Shown here: positions 17,538-25,970 of the stretch, piece by piece | Numbering within the stretch: position 1 is the stretch's first letter | Layout: each line of letters begins with the position of its first letter | Assembly: GCF_011395035.1 (NCBI RefSeq) | Contig: NZ_CP024770.1 | Location: 1,026,865 to 1,090,864 of the forward strand | DNA: 64,000 nucleotides | Direction of reading: 5' to 3' | From: Pantoea cypripedii | GTDB taxonomy: Bacteria > Pseudomonadota > Gammaproteobacteria > Enterobacterales > Enterobacteriaceae | Translations under genes and position numbers: made by a program | The notes under the pieces: generated by a model | What the model saw: the letters and a program-made list of their open reading frames with translations, nothing else | Databases searched by the model: none | Told to the model about the DNA's origin: nothing

Positions 17538-18284
17538 TCAGATGGCGCTATAGCCGCCATCGACCATCAGGGTTTGCCCGGTGATATAGGCGCTGGCGTT
17601 GCTGGCGAGAAACAGCGTTATGCCATGCAAATCCGTCATTTCACCATTACGGCCCAGACAGGTATGGGCGGCGTGCCGTTCACGCAGCGCATCGTCGGCA
17701 AACACCGGACCGGTTAATGCCGTGGGAAAGAAACCGGGACCGATGGCATTGCAGGTGATGCCTTCACGGCCCCAGCGCTGCGCGATGGCGCGGGTTAGCT
17801 GGACGATGCCCCCCTTGCCTGCCCCGTATGGCGCGCTGTTGTCAAAGGCCCGTGAAGATTGCAGCGAAGCGATATTGATGATGCGCCCCCAGCCGCGCTG
17901 CGCCATGCCGGGTGCCAGCGCCTGCGTCAGGAAGAAAGGGGCTTTGAGATGCAACGCCAGTTGCTGGTCCCAGGCAGCCTCGCTGACCTCTTCAAACGGC
18001 TGACGCAGATTCACCCCGGCGGCATTCACCAGAATGTCCACCGCGCCGCAATCCGCAGCCAGCGCGGTCAGTTCCGCCTGGCGGGTGATATCGGCGCACA
18101 GATAACGTGCTGCACCGCCCAGCCGCTGAGCGGTTTCGGCCAGCTGCGTTTCACGCCGCGCCGCCAGAATCACCGCAGCACCAGCGGCCGCCAGCGCCTC
18201 GGCCATCGCCGCACCGATACCACTCCCTCCGCCCGTCACCAGCGCGGTTTTACCCTGTAAATCGAATAACGTTGCAGGATGCAT
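17538..18284 (-). CDS. SDR-family oxidoreductase
   Basis: The 248-residue classical short-chain dehydrogenase has the cofactor motif TGGGSGIG (17-24), the NAAG motif near residue 87, and the catalytic S140, Y153 and K157 (YGAGK). It begins 9 bp after the HpsN-like gene behind AAGGAG and is part of the same minus-strand operon. A role in DHPS C2 oxidation or reduction (HpsO/HpsP-type enantiomer exchange) is the contextual guess. Sequence alone supports only an NAD(P)-dependent polyol or hydroxy-acid dehydrogenase. Confidence 0.87.
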   Translation of the reverse strand: MHPATLFDLQGKTALVTGGGSGIGAAMAEALAAAGAAVILAARRETQLAETAQRLGGAARYLCADITRQAELTALAADCGAVDILVNAAGVNLRQPFEEVSEAAWDQQLALHLKAPFFLTQALAPGMAQRGWGRIINIASLQSSRAFDNSAPYGAGKGGIVQLTRAIAQRWGREGITCNAIGPGFFPTALTGPVFADDALRERHAAHTCLGRNGEMTDLHGITLFLASNASAYITGQTLMVDGGYSAI

Positions 18285-18293
18285 AGGATCTCC

Positions 18294-19607
18294 TTAGCGC
18301 GTCACTGGCATGCCGAGCTGGAAGGTATCGCTGGGGAAGTATTTCTCCAGCCGCACTTCGGCAGTCCGTGCGTGTGCTTCCATCCCTTCCAGCCGGGAAA
18401 TACGCGCGGTGGTCTCCGCGATCTGCGGCACCGCTTCGCGTGTCATTTGCTGCCAGGTGAGCGTCTTGAGGAATTTGTGTACCGATAACCCGCCGGAATA
18501 GCGCGCGGCACCTTTGGTCGGCAATACATGGTTGGGGCCGCTGCATTTATCGCCAAAGGCGACGGTGGTTTCTTCACCCAGAAACAGCGAGCCATAGCAG
18601 CTGAGGGAGTCGCGCCACCAGTCCAGGTCGCGGGTATGAACTTCGAGGTGTTCCGACGCGTAGCGATCGGAGATGTCGACCATCTCTTCGCGGCTGTCAC
18701 ATAAAATTACTTCACCATAGTCACGCCAGGCGCAGCTTGCCGCATCACGGGCCACTGGCGGCAGTTGATCGATCAACTGTGGCACCTTGTGCATCACCGC
18801 TTCCGCCAGCGAGCGTGAGGTGGTGAACAGCCATGCGGGGGATTCATGACCATGCTCAGCCTGCCCCACCAGATCGCTGGCAACGATGTCGGCATCCGCG
18901 CTGTCATCAGCAATCACCGCCACCTCGGAGGGACCGGCAAAAACGTCAATACCCACCTGACCAAACAGCGTGCGCTTGGCCTCAGCGACAAACTTATTTC
19001 CCGGCCCCACCACCACATCCGCCGCTTTGCCGGTAAATAATCCCCACGCCATCGAAGCAATCGCCTGCACACCGCCCAGCGTCATAATGGTGTCAGCGCC
19101 AGCCCGCTGAAAAGCGTAGAGAACGCAAGGATGGATCGACTGCCCGAGATAAGGACCTGAACAGGCGATGATATTTTTCACCCCAGCCGCTTTCGCCGTC
19201 GCCACGCCCATATAAGCAGAAGCGATATGCGCGTAGCGCCCTGCCGGGGCATAACAACCGACCGTTGTCACCGGCAACACTTTTTGCCCCGCCACCAGCC
19301 CCGACGGCAGGCGGACTTCAAAATCTTTCACCGAAGCGCGTTGCGCGCAGGCAAAGGTATAAACCTGATCGATGGCGTAGTCGATGTCGCGGCGCACGTC
19401 GGCAGGCACTTCACGGATCTGCGCCGCGATGTTATCCCGCGTCAGAATGATGTCACCGGACCAGTTATCGAGTTTGCTGGCGTAGTGACGTACCGCCTCT
19501 TCACCCTGTTCTTTGATGGTGGCAAGCATGTCCTCCACCACGCGACGAGCTTCAGAGGTGTTGGATTTCGGCGTTTTACTTGCTTTTTTTAACCAGGTAA
19601 CTGACAT
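18294..19607 (-). CDS. hpsN: HisD-family dehydrogenase, probable sulfopropanediol 3-dehydrogenase (HpsN-like)
   Basis: This protein of about 437 residues belongs to the histidinol dehydrogenase fold: YAPAGRYAHIAS, VVGPGNKFVAEAK, DVFAGPSEVAVI, the catalytic Glu-His pair in YASEHLEVHT, and FGDKCSGPNHVLPT. No histidine-biosynthesis gene is near. Instead SuyA/SuyB-like genes lie divergently, pointing to HpsN, which oxidises (R)-2,3-dihydroxypropane-1-sulfonate to (R)-sulfolactate with 2 NAD+. I chose the ATG at 19607 (MSVTWL) because GGAG lies nine bases upstream; in-frame starts at 19613 and 19640 exist. The first gene of the operon faces paired operator-like sites. Confidence 0.75.
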   Translation of the reverse strand: MSVTWLKKASKTPKSNTSEARRVVEDMLATIKEQGEEAVRHYASKLDNWSGDIILTRDNIAAQIREVPADVRRDIDYAIDQVYTFACAQRASVKDFEVRLPSGLVAGQKVLPVTTVGCYAPAGRYAHIASAYMGVATAKAAGVKNIIACSGPYLGQSIHPCVLYAFQRAGADTIMTLGGVQAIASMAWGLFTGKAADVVVGPGNKFVAEAKRTLFGQVGIDVFAGPSEVAVIADDSADADIVASDLVGQAEHGHESPAWLFTTSRSLAEAVMHKVPQLIDQLPPVARDAASCAWRDYGEVILCDSREEMVDISDRYASEHLEVHTRDLDWWRDSLSCYGSLFLGEETTVAFGDKCSGPNHVLPTKGAARYSGGLSVHKFLKTLTWQQMTREAVPQIAETTARISRLEGMEAHARTAEVRLEKYFPSDTFQLGMPVTR

Positions 19608-19663
19608 ACGCATCTCCAGAGATTGATGGATTTCCGACAATAAGCGATGGTGCGGATTCCTGT

Positions 19664-19677
19664 GTCATATACATGAC
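19664..19677. promoter_or_regulatory. Operator candidate, copy 1 (hpsN side)
   Basis: GTCAT-ATAC-ATGAC is a perfect 5-bp inverted repeat located 57 bp upstream of the HpsN-like ATG. A near-identical copy lies at 19954-19967. The pair in a divergent promoter suggests one regulator controlling both operons, plausibly the GntR/UTRA protein at 23853-24599. Confidence 0.6.
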
Positions 19678-19953
19678 TAGAACTATCTATAGTGAGCTAT
19701 GAAGGTAACTGCAAAAGGCATGTGAACAAAAAGTGATCACGATCGGCTTCAGTCGCCGGAAGTTCCGGCGCGATCACATTTTAGTCACATCGTTCGATGC
19801 ATAGAAAATAAAGTATTATCAATCATCGATTTAATCGATTACTGCATTTTCATTTCTCACTCATCATGGCCTTCAACCGCTATTCGTGAAGCGCCTCCCA
19901 AAAACAGATGCCAGGACGTAATAATTTTTGCCCTGTCAGGTCATTTAATATAT

Positions 19954-19967
19954 GTCATATACATGAG
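19954..19967. promoter_or_regulatory. Operator candidate, copy 2 (suyA side)
   Basis: GTCATATACATGAG repeats 13 of 14 bases of the site at 19664-19677 and lies 31 bp before the SuyA-like ATG. TGTCATATACATGA is shared exactly except at its first base. Confidence 0.6.
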
Positions 19968-19997
19968 TTCATTTGTTGTGCACTAACGGAGGCAGTT

Positions 19998-20282
19998 ATG
20001 AGTATCGATTTTGTCGTACACGATGATGGTGATTCTGTCGGGGTGGTCGTAGTGGAAGGTATCGAGGCGGGCCAGACCCTGACCGGATGGATCATGGATC
20101 AAAACAAAACCATTGAGTTTGCGGTTAAGGATGCCATTCCCATCGGCCACAAGCTGGCGATTCGCGATCTGGCGGTGAATGACACCGTCATTAAGTATGG
20201 CGAAGACATTGGCCGGGTCGTCGCGGCGATTAAGCAGGGCGAGCATCTCCATGTACATAACGTCAAAACCAAAAGGTGGTAA
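19998..20282 (+). CDS. suyA: Sulfolactate sulfo-lyase small subunit-like (SAF domain, SuyA/UxaA-N)
   Basis: The 94-residue protein is a single SAF domain, as in the small subunits of altronate-dehydratase-like enzymes. Motifs include FVVHDDGDSVGVVVV, AIPIGHKLAIRDL and VIKYGEDIGRVV. The separate small subunit next to a large UxaA-C-type subunit is the arrangement of SuyAB, which splits (R)-sulfolactate into pyruvate and sulfite. The start at 19998 is set by GGAGG seven bases upstream; upstream in-frame starts lack such a site. An altronate or galactarate dehydratase subunit is the main alternative, but the HpsN-like neighbour favours SuyA. Confidence 0.75.
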   Translation: MSIDFVVHDDGDSVGVVVVEGIEAGQTLTGWIMDQNKTIEFAVKDAIPIGHKLAIRDLAVNDTVIKYGEDIGRVVAAIKQGEHLHVHNVKTKRW

Positions 20283-20284
20283 TT

Positions 20285-21454
20285 ATGGAAATCACAGGAC
20301 GCCAGTTTGCAGGTTATCGTCGCGCGAATGGTCGCGTTGGCATTCGCAACCATGTCATTGTGCTGCCGGTGGATGATATCTCCAACGCGGCGGCAGAAGC
20401 GGTGGCCAATAATATAAAAGGCACTATCGCCCTGCCACATCCCTATGGACGTTTGCAGTTTGGCGAAGACCTGGAATTACACTTCCGCACCCTGATCGGC
20501 ACTGGCTGCAACCCGAACGTTGCCGCAGTCATCGTGATTGGTATCGAGCCGGGCTGGACAAAGCGGGTGGTGGACGGCATCCAGGCCACGGGCAAACCGG
20601 TGGCAGGATTCTGGATCGAGCAAAACGGCGATCACAACACCATCTGTGCGGCTTCCCGCAAAGCGCGTGAATTCTCGCAATATGCCTCGGAGCTACAACG
20701 CGAAACCTGCGATATCAGCGAGTTATGGGTCTCGACCAAATGCGGTGAATCGGATACCACCTCCGGCTGCGGCGCGAATCCTTCCGTTGGCAATTTGTTT
20801 GATCGTCTGTATGAAAACGGCAACACCCTGCTGTTTGGTGAAACGTCAGAGCTGACCGGCGGTGAACATCTGGTGGCAGCACGCTGTGCTAATGCTGATG
20901 TGCGGCAGAAGTTTCAGTTCATGTTTGATCGCTACAGCGCGATGATCGATCGCTGGAAAACCAGTGACCTGTCTGAATCACAACCGACCAAAGGCAATAT
21001 CGAAGGCGGCCTGACCACCATCGAAGAAAAAGCGCTGGGCAACATTCAGAAAATCGGGAAAAAGTGCCGCGTGGATGGGGTGCTGGATAAAGCCGAGACC
21101 CCCACCGGGCCAGGGCTGTGGTTTATGGATTCTTCCTCAGCCGCCGCAGAGATGGTGACGCTGTGCGCTGCCGGGGGTTATGTGGCGCATTTCTTCCCGA
21201 CCGGCCAGGGCAACGTTATCGGCAATCCTATCCTGCCGGTGATTAAAGTCTGCGCCAACCCGCGCACGGTGCGCACCATGTCTGAACATATTGATGTCGA
21301 TGTCTCAGCCGTGCTGCGGCGCGAAATGAATCTGGACGGTGCTGGCGATGCGTTGCTGGAGTGTCTGCTGCGCACAGCGAATGGTCGCCTGACGGCGGCC
21401 GAGGCACTGGGACATCGGGAGTTCGTACTCACCCGTATTTTCGAAAGTGCTTAA
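20285..21454 (+). CDS. suyB: Sulfolactate sulfo-lyase large subunit-like (UxaA-C family, SuyB)
   Basis: This protein of about 389 residues belongs to the UxaA/GarD C-terminal family. Motifs are GYRRANGRVGIRNHVIVLP near the start, the CGESDTTSGCGANP cysteine-containing segment near residue 165, ETSELTGGEH, and FPTGQGNVIGNPILPVIKVCAN. These enzymes carry a metal or iron-sulfur site that eliminates from an alpha-hydroxy acid. With the SAF subunit 2 bp upstream it matches SuyAB. The ATG at 20285 has AAGGTGG upstream; the GTG at 20276 overlaps the suyA end and is less likely. Confidence 0.77.
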   Translation: MEITGRQFAGYRRANGRVGIRNHVIVLPVDDISNAAAEAVANNIKGTIALPHPYGRLQFGEDLELHFRTLIGTGCNPNVAAVIVIGIEPGWTKRVVDGIQATGKPVAGFWIEQNGDHNTICAASRKAREFSQYASELQRETCDISELWVSTKCGESDTTSGCGANPSVGNLFDRLYENGNTLLFGETSELTGGEHLVAARCANADVRQKFQFMFDRYSAMIDRWKTSDLSESQPTKGNIEGGLTTIEEKALGNIQKIGKKCRVDGVLDKAETPTGPGLWFMDSSSAAAEMVTLCAAGGYVAHFFPTGQGNVIGNPILPVIKVCANPRTVRTMSEHIDVDVSAVLRREMNLDGAGDALLECLLRTANGRLTAAEALGHREFVLTRIFESA

Positions 21455-21461
21455 CCCCCTC

Positions 21462-21479
21462 CCCGCCTTCTCTGGCGGG
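21462..21479 (+). terminator. GC-rich hairpin after suyB
   Basis: CCCGCC-ttctct-GGCGGG lies 8 bp after the SuyB-like stop and lacks a U-tract. A second GC-rich inverted region follows at about 21501-21535, before the carrier gene. It may stabilise the suyAB message or partly attenuate downstream genes rather than terminate. Confidence 0.4.
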
Positions 21480-21553
21480 CGTGAACTTCCACTCGCCTGC
21501 GGCGGCCAGCCGGACGCCGGTTCGCAGCCGCCAGGCTTCGCGAGGACAACCAG

Positions 21554-22871
21554 ATGCGATTGCTCAAGCACCTTTACGTCCAGGTCCTGATAGGCCTGGT
21601 CGCCGGGGTTGCTGTGGGGTACGCCTTTCCTGATTTTGCCGTTCAGATGAAGCCCCTCGGTGACACCTTTATCCGTCTGATCAAAATGATTGTGACATTA
21701 GTTATTTTCTGTACCGTGGCGATTGGCATTGCGCGCATGGAAAGCCTGAAGCAGGTGGGTAAGGTTGGCGGCAAAACGCTGATCTACTTCGAAGTGGTCA
21801 CCACGCTGGCCCTGGTGATTGGCATGGTGGTGGCGGACGTCATGAAACCCGGTGCCGGTATGAATGTCGATGCCAGCAAGCTGGATGGCAGTGCGGTAAA
21901 TCATTACGTTAACGTCAGCGAGCACAGCAAAGGATTTCTCGAACAGATCATTCCAGACTCGGTGATCGGCGCATTTGCCCAGGGCAACCTGTTGCAGGTG
22001 TTGTTGTTCTCGGTATTGTTCGGCATCGCGCTATCGCTGGTTTCGCAACGCAGCGCTTTTATCACCAAAACCATTGAGCAATGCGGTGAAGTGCTGATGC
22101 GCATCGTCGAGCTGATCATGCGGCTCGCTCCGATTGGTGTTTTCGGTGCCATCGCCTTTACCGTCGGCAAATATGGCCTGACTTCGCTACAACATCTCGG
22201 CATGCTGATTATCTGCCTCTACATCACCAGTTTCCTGTTTATCGGCGGAGTGCTCGGGCTGATCTGCAAACTGGTGGGCGTGAGTCTCTGGCGGTTAATT
22301 CTCTATTTTCGCGAAGAGTTACTGATTGTGCTCGGCACCTCCACCACCGAATCTGTGTTGCCACGTCTGATGATTAAGATGGAGAAGCTGGGCTGCGATC
22401 GCGCGATTGTCGGGCTGGTGCTACCGACAGGATATTCATTTAATCTTGACGGCGCGGCGATTTATCTCACTATGACTTCGCTGTTTATTGCGCAAGCCAC
22501 CAATACCGATTTAACACTGTGGCAGCAGATTGGCTTGCTGCTGATCCTGCTATTGACGTCGAAAGGTGGCGCAGGGGTCGCTGGCGCGGCATTGATTGCG
22601 CTCACCGCCACCCTGGCAACATAACATCATCCCGCTGGCGGGGATTACGCTGGTGCTGGGTATTGACCGGATTTTGAATGAAATGCGCGCCGTGACCAAC
22701 ATGATCGGCAACGTGGTCGCTACGTTGGTGATCGCCCGCTGGGAACAGAAACTGGATCTGGCCCAGGCACAGGAACAACTGCGCCTGGACCCGGAAAAAA
22801 TGATCATGCCGGTGGATTCCCCCGCAGAGGAACCCTTGTCAGTGACACAGAACGATAGGAGTACGATGTGA
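21554..22871 (+). pseudogene. DctA-like dicarboxylate/H+ symporter with +1 frameshift
   Basis: The first frame (21554-22624, 356 residues) is a clear DAACS-family carrier: IRLIKMIVTLVIFCTVAIGI, TTESVLPRLMIKMEKLG, PTGYSFNLDGAAIYLTM and LLTSKGGAGVAG. It stops at TAA 22622-22624 within the conserved TATLAT segment. The missing tail continues one frame over to 22871 (NIIPLAGITLVLGIDRI, EMRAVTNMIGNVVAT). Ignoring one base near 22622 restores a full-length protein. This may be a recent inactivation, a sequencing error or recoding. The last transmembrane or re-entrant region and substrate-site residues lie after the break, so the first-frame product alone is probably inactive. In this operon it would carry sulfolactate or pyruvate-like acids. 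Confidence 0.8.
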
Positions 22872-23866
22872 TGAGCCATGAAACCCTGGCGCTGACAGAG
22901 CTGGAAGCGATTGCCCGACGGGCGTTATGTCAGTCTGGCGTTGACCTTCCGGCAGCAGAAGCCACCTGTGCCGCCCTGATGGCAGCAGAACGTGCCGGCA
23001 TCGCGTCACACGGCTTCGCCCGGCTGCCCTATTACCTCGACCAGTTGGATAGCGGCAAACTGAACCCCCGCGCCGTGCCGACCCTGACCCAGCGCGGCGC
23101 AGTGGTCAACGTCAATGCGGATTCCGGCCTGGCGTTTCCTGCGGTGCAACGAGGTCTGGATCGGGGAATGGTGCTGGCACAGGAGTTTGGCGTCGTCGCG
23201 GTGGCAATTGGCGATTCCCACCATTTTGGCATGGCGGGTTATTACGCCGAACAGGCCGCACGCCAGGGGCTGGTGTGCATCGCGTTGAGTAACGGGCCGG
23301 CAGCAATGGCCCCCTGGGGTGGCAATGTGCCACTGTATGGCACCACCCCTATCGCTTTCGCCTCACCACGCGCCAGCGATGAACCGCTGGTCATTGACCT
23401 TTCCCTTTCCGAAGTGGCACGCGGCAAAATCATGCTGGCCAGTCAGAAAAAGGAAGCGATCCCCAGCGGCTGGGCGATCGACCGTGACGGTAATCCAACC
23501 TGTGACGCAGATGCGGCACTGGCGGGCAGTATGGCCCCTGCGGGTGGTGCCAAAGGGGCGGCACTGGCGTTGATGGTGGAATTACTCACCGCCGGGCTGA
23601 CAGGCAGCCATTATGGTTTCCAGGCCAGTTCGTTCTTTAATGTGGAGGGCGGTGCCCCCCATATCGCACAGCTGCTATTGCTGCTGAATCCGGCCTTCTT
23701 TTCTGCTGGCTATGTTCAGCATACGGAAATGTTGTTCAGCGCGATGCTGGCACAACCCAACGTCAGATTGCCCGGTGAGCGACGCCAGGCCACTGCACGG
23801 CAAAACAGCAGCTCGCTGAGTTTGCCTGCGTCGCTACTGGAACAGCTGCGATTCAGAGCTGGTTGA
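22871..23866 (+). CDS. LDH2/MDH2-family dehydrogenase, ComC-like
   Basis: This protein of about 331 residues belongs to the malate/L-lactate/ureidoglycolate dehydrogenase (LDH2) family, distinct from Rossmann LDHs. Motifs are GIASHGFARLP (with the conserved His), NADSGLAFPAV, GDSHHFGMAGYYAE, PWGGNVPLYGTTPIAFA and GGAKGAALALMVELL. ComC, (R)-sulfolactate dehydrogenase (sulfopyruvate/sulfolactate), is in this family and fits the island. AGGAG precedes the ATG at 22871, which overlaps the carrier frame stop (TGATG). The 3' end overlaps the convergent GntR gene by 14 bp. Confidence 0.8.
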   Translation: MSHETLALTELEAIARRALCQSGVDLPAAEATCAALMAAERAGIASHGFARLPYYLDQLDSGKLNPRAVPTLTQRGAVVNVNADSGLAFPAVQRGLDRGMVLAQEFGVVAVAIGDSHHFGMAGYYAEQAARQGLVCIALSNGPAAMAPWGGNVPLYGTTPIAFASPRASDEPLVIDLSLSEVARGKIMLASQKKEAIPSGWAIDRDGNPTCDADAALAGSMAPAGGAKGAALALMVELLTAGLTGSHYGFQASSFFNVEGGAPHIAQLLLLLNPAFFSAGYVQHTEMLFSAMLAQPNVRLPGERRQATARQNSSSLSLPASLLEQLRFRAG

Positions 23867-24599
23867 AATAGGCGTGGTGTCGGGTGAGTACGGTGGAGAC
23901 GCGGTACTCAACCGGCTTATCCTGGAAATCCAGCGCCACGCGGTAAATACGCAATAGCGCTTCCCCTTCTGTCGCCTCAAGATGCAGCACCTCATCCGGT
24001 CCTGCATTCACTGCTTTTATCTGCTCATGGGCGTTCGCCACGGTGCAGGCGAATTTCTGCTGATAAAGCTGGTACAGGGTGTTAGGCAGGATTTCCGGTT
24101 CCCGATCCAGATGGGGAAAACGTGCGGCATCAATATAGACATGTTCGAGGATGGCAGGCGCACCATCCAGATCGCGCACACGCCAGATATGAATCACTTT
24201 ACTCCCCGGTTCAATATCCAGCGCGGTGGCTTCTTCCTCTGAAGCGGTACGTAAATGGCGGGCCAACACACGTGACAGCGGCAGCGATCGCTCACCATTT
24301 TCCCGCAGAACATTGAAGAAGCGGAACAGCGCACTGTCCGAATCATGGGCTGCCACCACCGTGCCTTTGCCCTGATAACGAATCACCACGTTGTTACTGA
24401 CCAGCTCATTCAGCGCTTTGCGTAGCGTACCAATGCTGACGTTGTAGGTTTCCGCCAGACTGGCTTCGCTGGGAATATAGGTGCCTGCTGGCCATTCGCC
24501 TGAGGCGATCCTTTCCAGCAGCAGCTGGCTGATTTGCAGATACAGCGGCTGAAAAATCGCCGCTTTAACTTCAGCGGATGATGCGATGTCCTGATTCAT
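23853..24599 (-). CDS. GntR-family regulator, HutC/UTRA type
   Basis: This protein of about 248 residues has an N-terminal GntR winged helix (about 15-80, with WPAGTYIPSEASLAETYNVS and IGTLRKALNELV) and a C-terminal UTRA ligand-binding domain (about 95-245). I chose the ATG at 24599 because GGAGGAAGGACA lies directly upstream. It is convergent with the ComC-like gene. It is the only regulator inside the sulfonate island and so the likely ligand-sensing repressor of both hps- and suy-like operons. The twin GTCATATACATGA sites are candidate operators. A related half (ATGACATATAG) lies before its own start near 24647. Confidence 0.85.
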   Translation of the reverse strand: MNQDIASSAEVKAAIFQPLYLQISQLLLERIASGEWPAGTYIPSEASLAETYNVSIGTLRKALNELVSNNVVIRYQGKGTVVAAHDSDSALFRFFNVLRENGERSLPLSRVLARHLRTASEEEATALDIEPGSKVIHIWRVRDLDGAPAILEHVYIDAARFPHLDREPEILPNTLYQLYQQKFACTVANAHEQIKAVNAGPDEVLHLEATEGEALLRIYRVALDFQDKPVEYRVSTVLTRHHAYFNQL

Positions 24600-24864
24600 T
24601 GTCCTTCCTCCAGCCAACCGGCACAGCGAATGATGATAGGATTACTATGACATATAGAGGAGTGAGCGACAGCCTGCTGCGGTAAAAAAGTGATCAAGGA
24701 ACACAATTTATGATTTTATTTATTATCTTGTTATTTTAATAAATTAATAAACCCGCATGAATACGTTGGTTATCTGATATTCAGATTGGTTATAACGATA
24801 TAATCAATTTTTCTTTCGCTGGAAACCGTCCCATCCTTAGTCCTGTACAGGAGAGGAGGACAAT

Positions 24865-25923
24865 ATGGCCGAATTATCGATAACTCGTTATCAACAGGAT
24901 CTGAAACGCTTCATTCCAGGGCTGGCACTGACTGCGGTGATTGCCTTCACTACGGCATGGCTGGGTAACCAGCCGGTGATGTCAGGTCTGGGGCTGGGTG
25001 CACTGACGCTGGCCATCATCGTTGGCATCGTGGTGGGGAATACGTTTTATCCCGCATTGCATCCGCAATGTGATGAGGGTGTGCAATTTGCCAAACAGAA
25101 GCTGCTGCGGCTGGGGATTATCCTTTATGGCTTCCGTCTGACCTTTCAGCAGGTGATGGACGTAGGATTGAGTGGCGTCATCATCGATGTGGTGATGTTA
25201 AGCAGCACCTTCATCCTTGCCAGCGTTATCGGTTCACGGTTGCTGGGCATCGATCGCAAAACCGCATGGTTAATCGGTGCGGGAAGCAGCATCTGTGGAG
25301 CCGCAGCCGTGCTGGCCGCAGCGCCAGTGGTGAAAGCGGAGCCATCCAAAGTTGCCGTGGCGGTGGCCACCGTGGTGATTTTCGGTACGCTGGGCATCTT
25401 CCTTTATCCGCTCATCTGGCACGAATTTGCGCAATATATCCCCGGCATTTCGCTGACACAGTTTGGCGTTTATACCGGCTCCACCATGCATGAAGTGGCG
25501 CAGGTGGTTGCCGCAGGGCACGCTGTCAGCCCGGAAACCGAGAACGCAGCGGTGATCGCCAAGATGCTGCGCGTCATGATGCTGGCCCCTTTCCTGCTGA
25601 TCCTGAGCGTATTTATCAGCCGAAATAATGGGGAAAGCAACGCGACAAAACAGCCGATTATTTTTCCCTGGTTTGCCCTGATTTTTATTCTGGTGGCGCT
25701 ATTCAACTCGTTTCATTTCCTACCGACACCGATGGTCTCAGTCATCAATACACTGGATAATGTATTACTGGCAATGGCGATGGCGGCTCTCGGATTAAGC
25801 ACCAGTGCACGTCAATTGGTAAATGCCGGCGCGCGGCCTTTTATGCTGGGTTTAATCTTGTTTGTGTGGCTGGTATTAGGCGGTGGCGCGATAAATCTGT
25901 TGATTCACCAATTAACGAATTAA
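24865..25923 (+). CDS. YeiH-family putative sulfate/sulfite exporter
   Basis: The 352-residue protein has about ten hydrophobic segments and matches the YeiH (Cons_hypoth698) family. Motifs include GIVVGNTFYP, KQKLLRLGIILYGFRLT, WLIGAGSSICGAAAVLAAAPV, YTGSTMHEVAQVVAAGHAV, and AMAALGLSTS near the end. Family members are annotated as putative sulfate exporters and are linked to taurine and other sulfonate degradation. Here SuyAB would release sulfite in the cytoplasm, so export of sulfite or sulfate is the logical role. The start is preceded by GGAGAGGAGGAC. It has its own 250-bp upstream region, divergent from the GntR gene. Confidence 0.85.
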   Translation: MAELSITRYQQDLKRFIPGLALTAVIAFTTAWLGNQPVMSGLGLGALTLAIIVGIVVGNTFYPALHPQCDEGVQFAKQKLLRLGIILYGFRLTFQQVMDVGLSGVIIDVVMLSSTFILASVIGSRLLGIDRKTAWLIGAGSSICGAAAVLAAAPVVKAEPSKVAVAVATVVIFGTLGIFLYPLIWHEFAQYIPGISLTQFGVYTGSTMHEVAQVVAAGHAVSPETENAAVIAKMLRVMMLAPFLLILSVFISRNNGESNATKQPIIFPWFALIFILVALFNSFHFLPTPMVSVINTLDNVLLAMAMAALGLSTSARQLVNAGARPFMLGLILFVWLVLGGGAINLLIHQLTN

Positions 25924-25950
25924 TGGGGCTTCTCCGGAATGAGATAGCAA

Positions 25951-25970
25951 GCTGGCCTGAATTGGCCAGC
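25951..25970 (+). terminator. Hairpin after the YeiH-like gene
   Basis: GCTGGCC-tgaatt-GGCCAGC is a perfect 7-bp stem 27 bp after the stop. The following bases are not strongly T-rich, so termination efficiency is uncertain. Confidence 0.55.

Noticed and set aside
18294..19607. Histidine-biosynthesis HisD
   Set aside because: The fold and catalytic Glu-His pair match HisD, but no his genes are near and the neighbours are dehydrogenases and SuyA/B-like genes, so an HpsN-type role is more likely.
19998..21454. Altronate dehydratase UxaA split into two genes, linked to the uxuA region
   Set aside because: Altronate genes (uxaB, uxaC) are absent, and uxuA lies 35 kb away under a different regulator. 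The HpsN-like and LDH2 neighbours favour SuyAB. It remains the main alternative until a tree is made.
22596..22871. Independent 91-residue protein
   Set aside because: It is the out-of-frame C-terminus of the DctA-like carrier, with family motifs (LGIDRI, EMRAVTNMIGN), not a separate gene.
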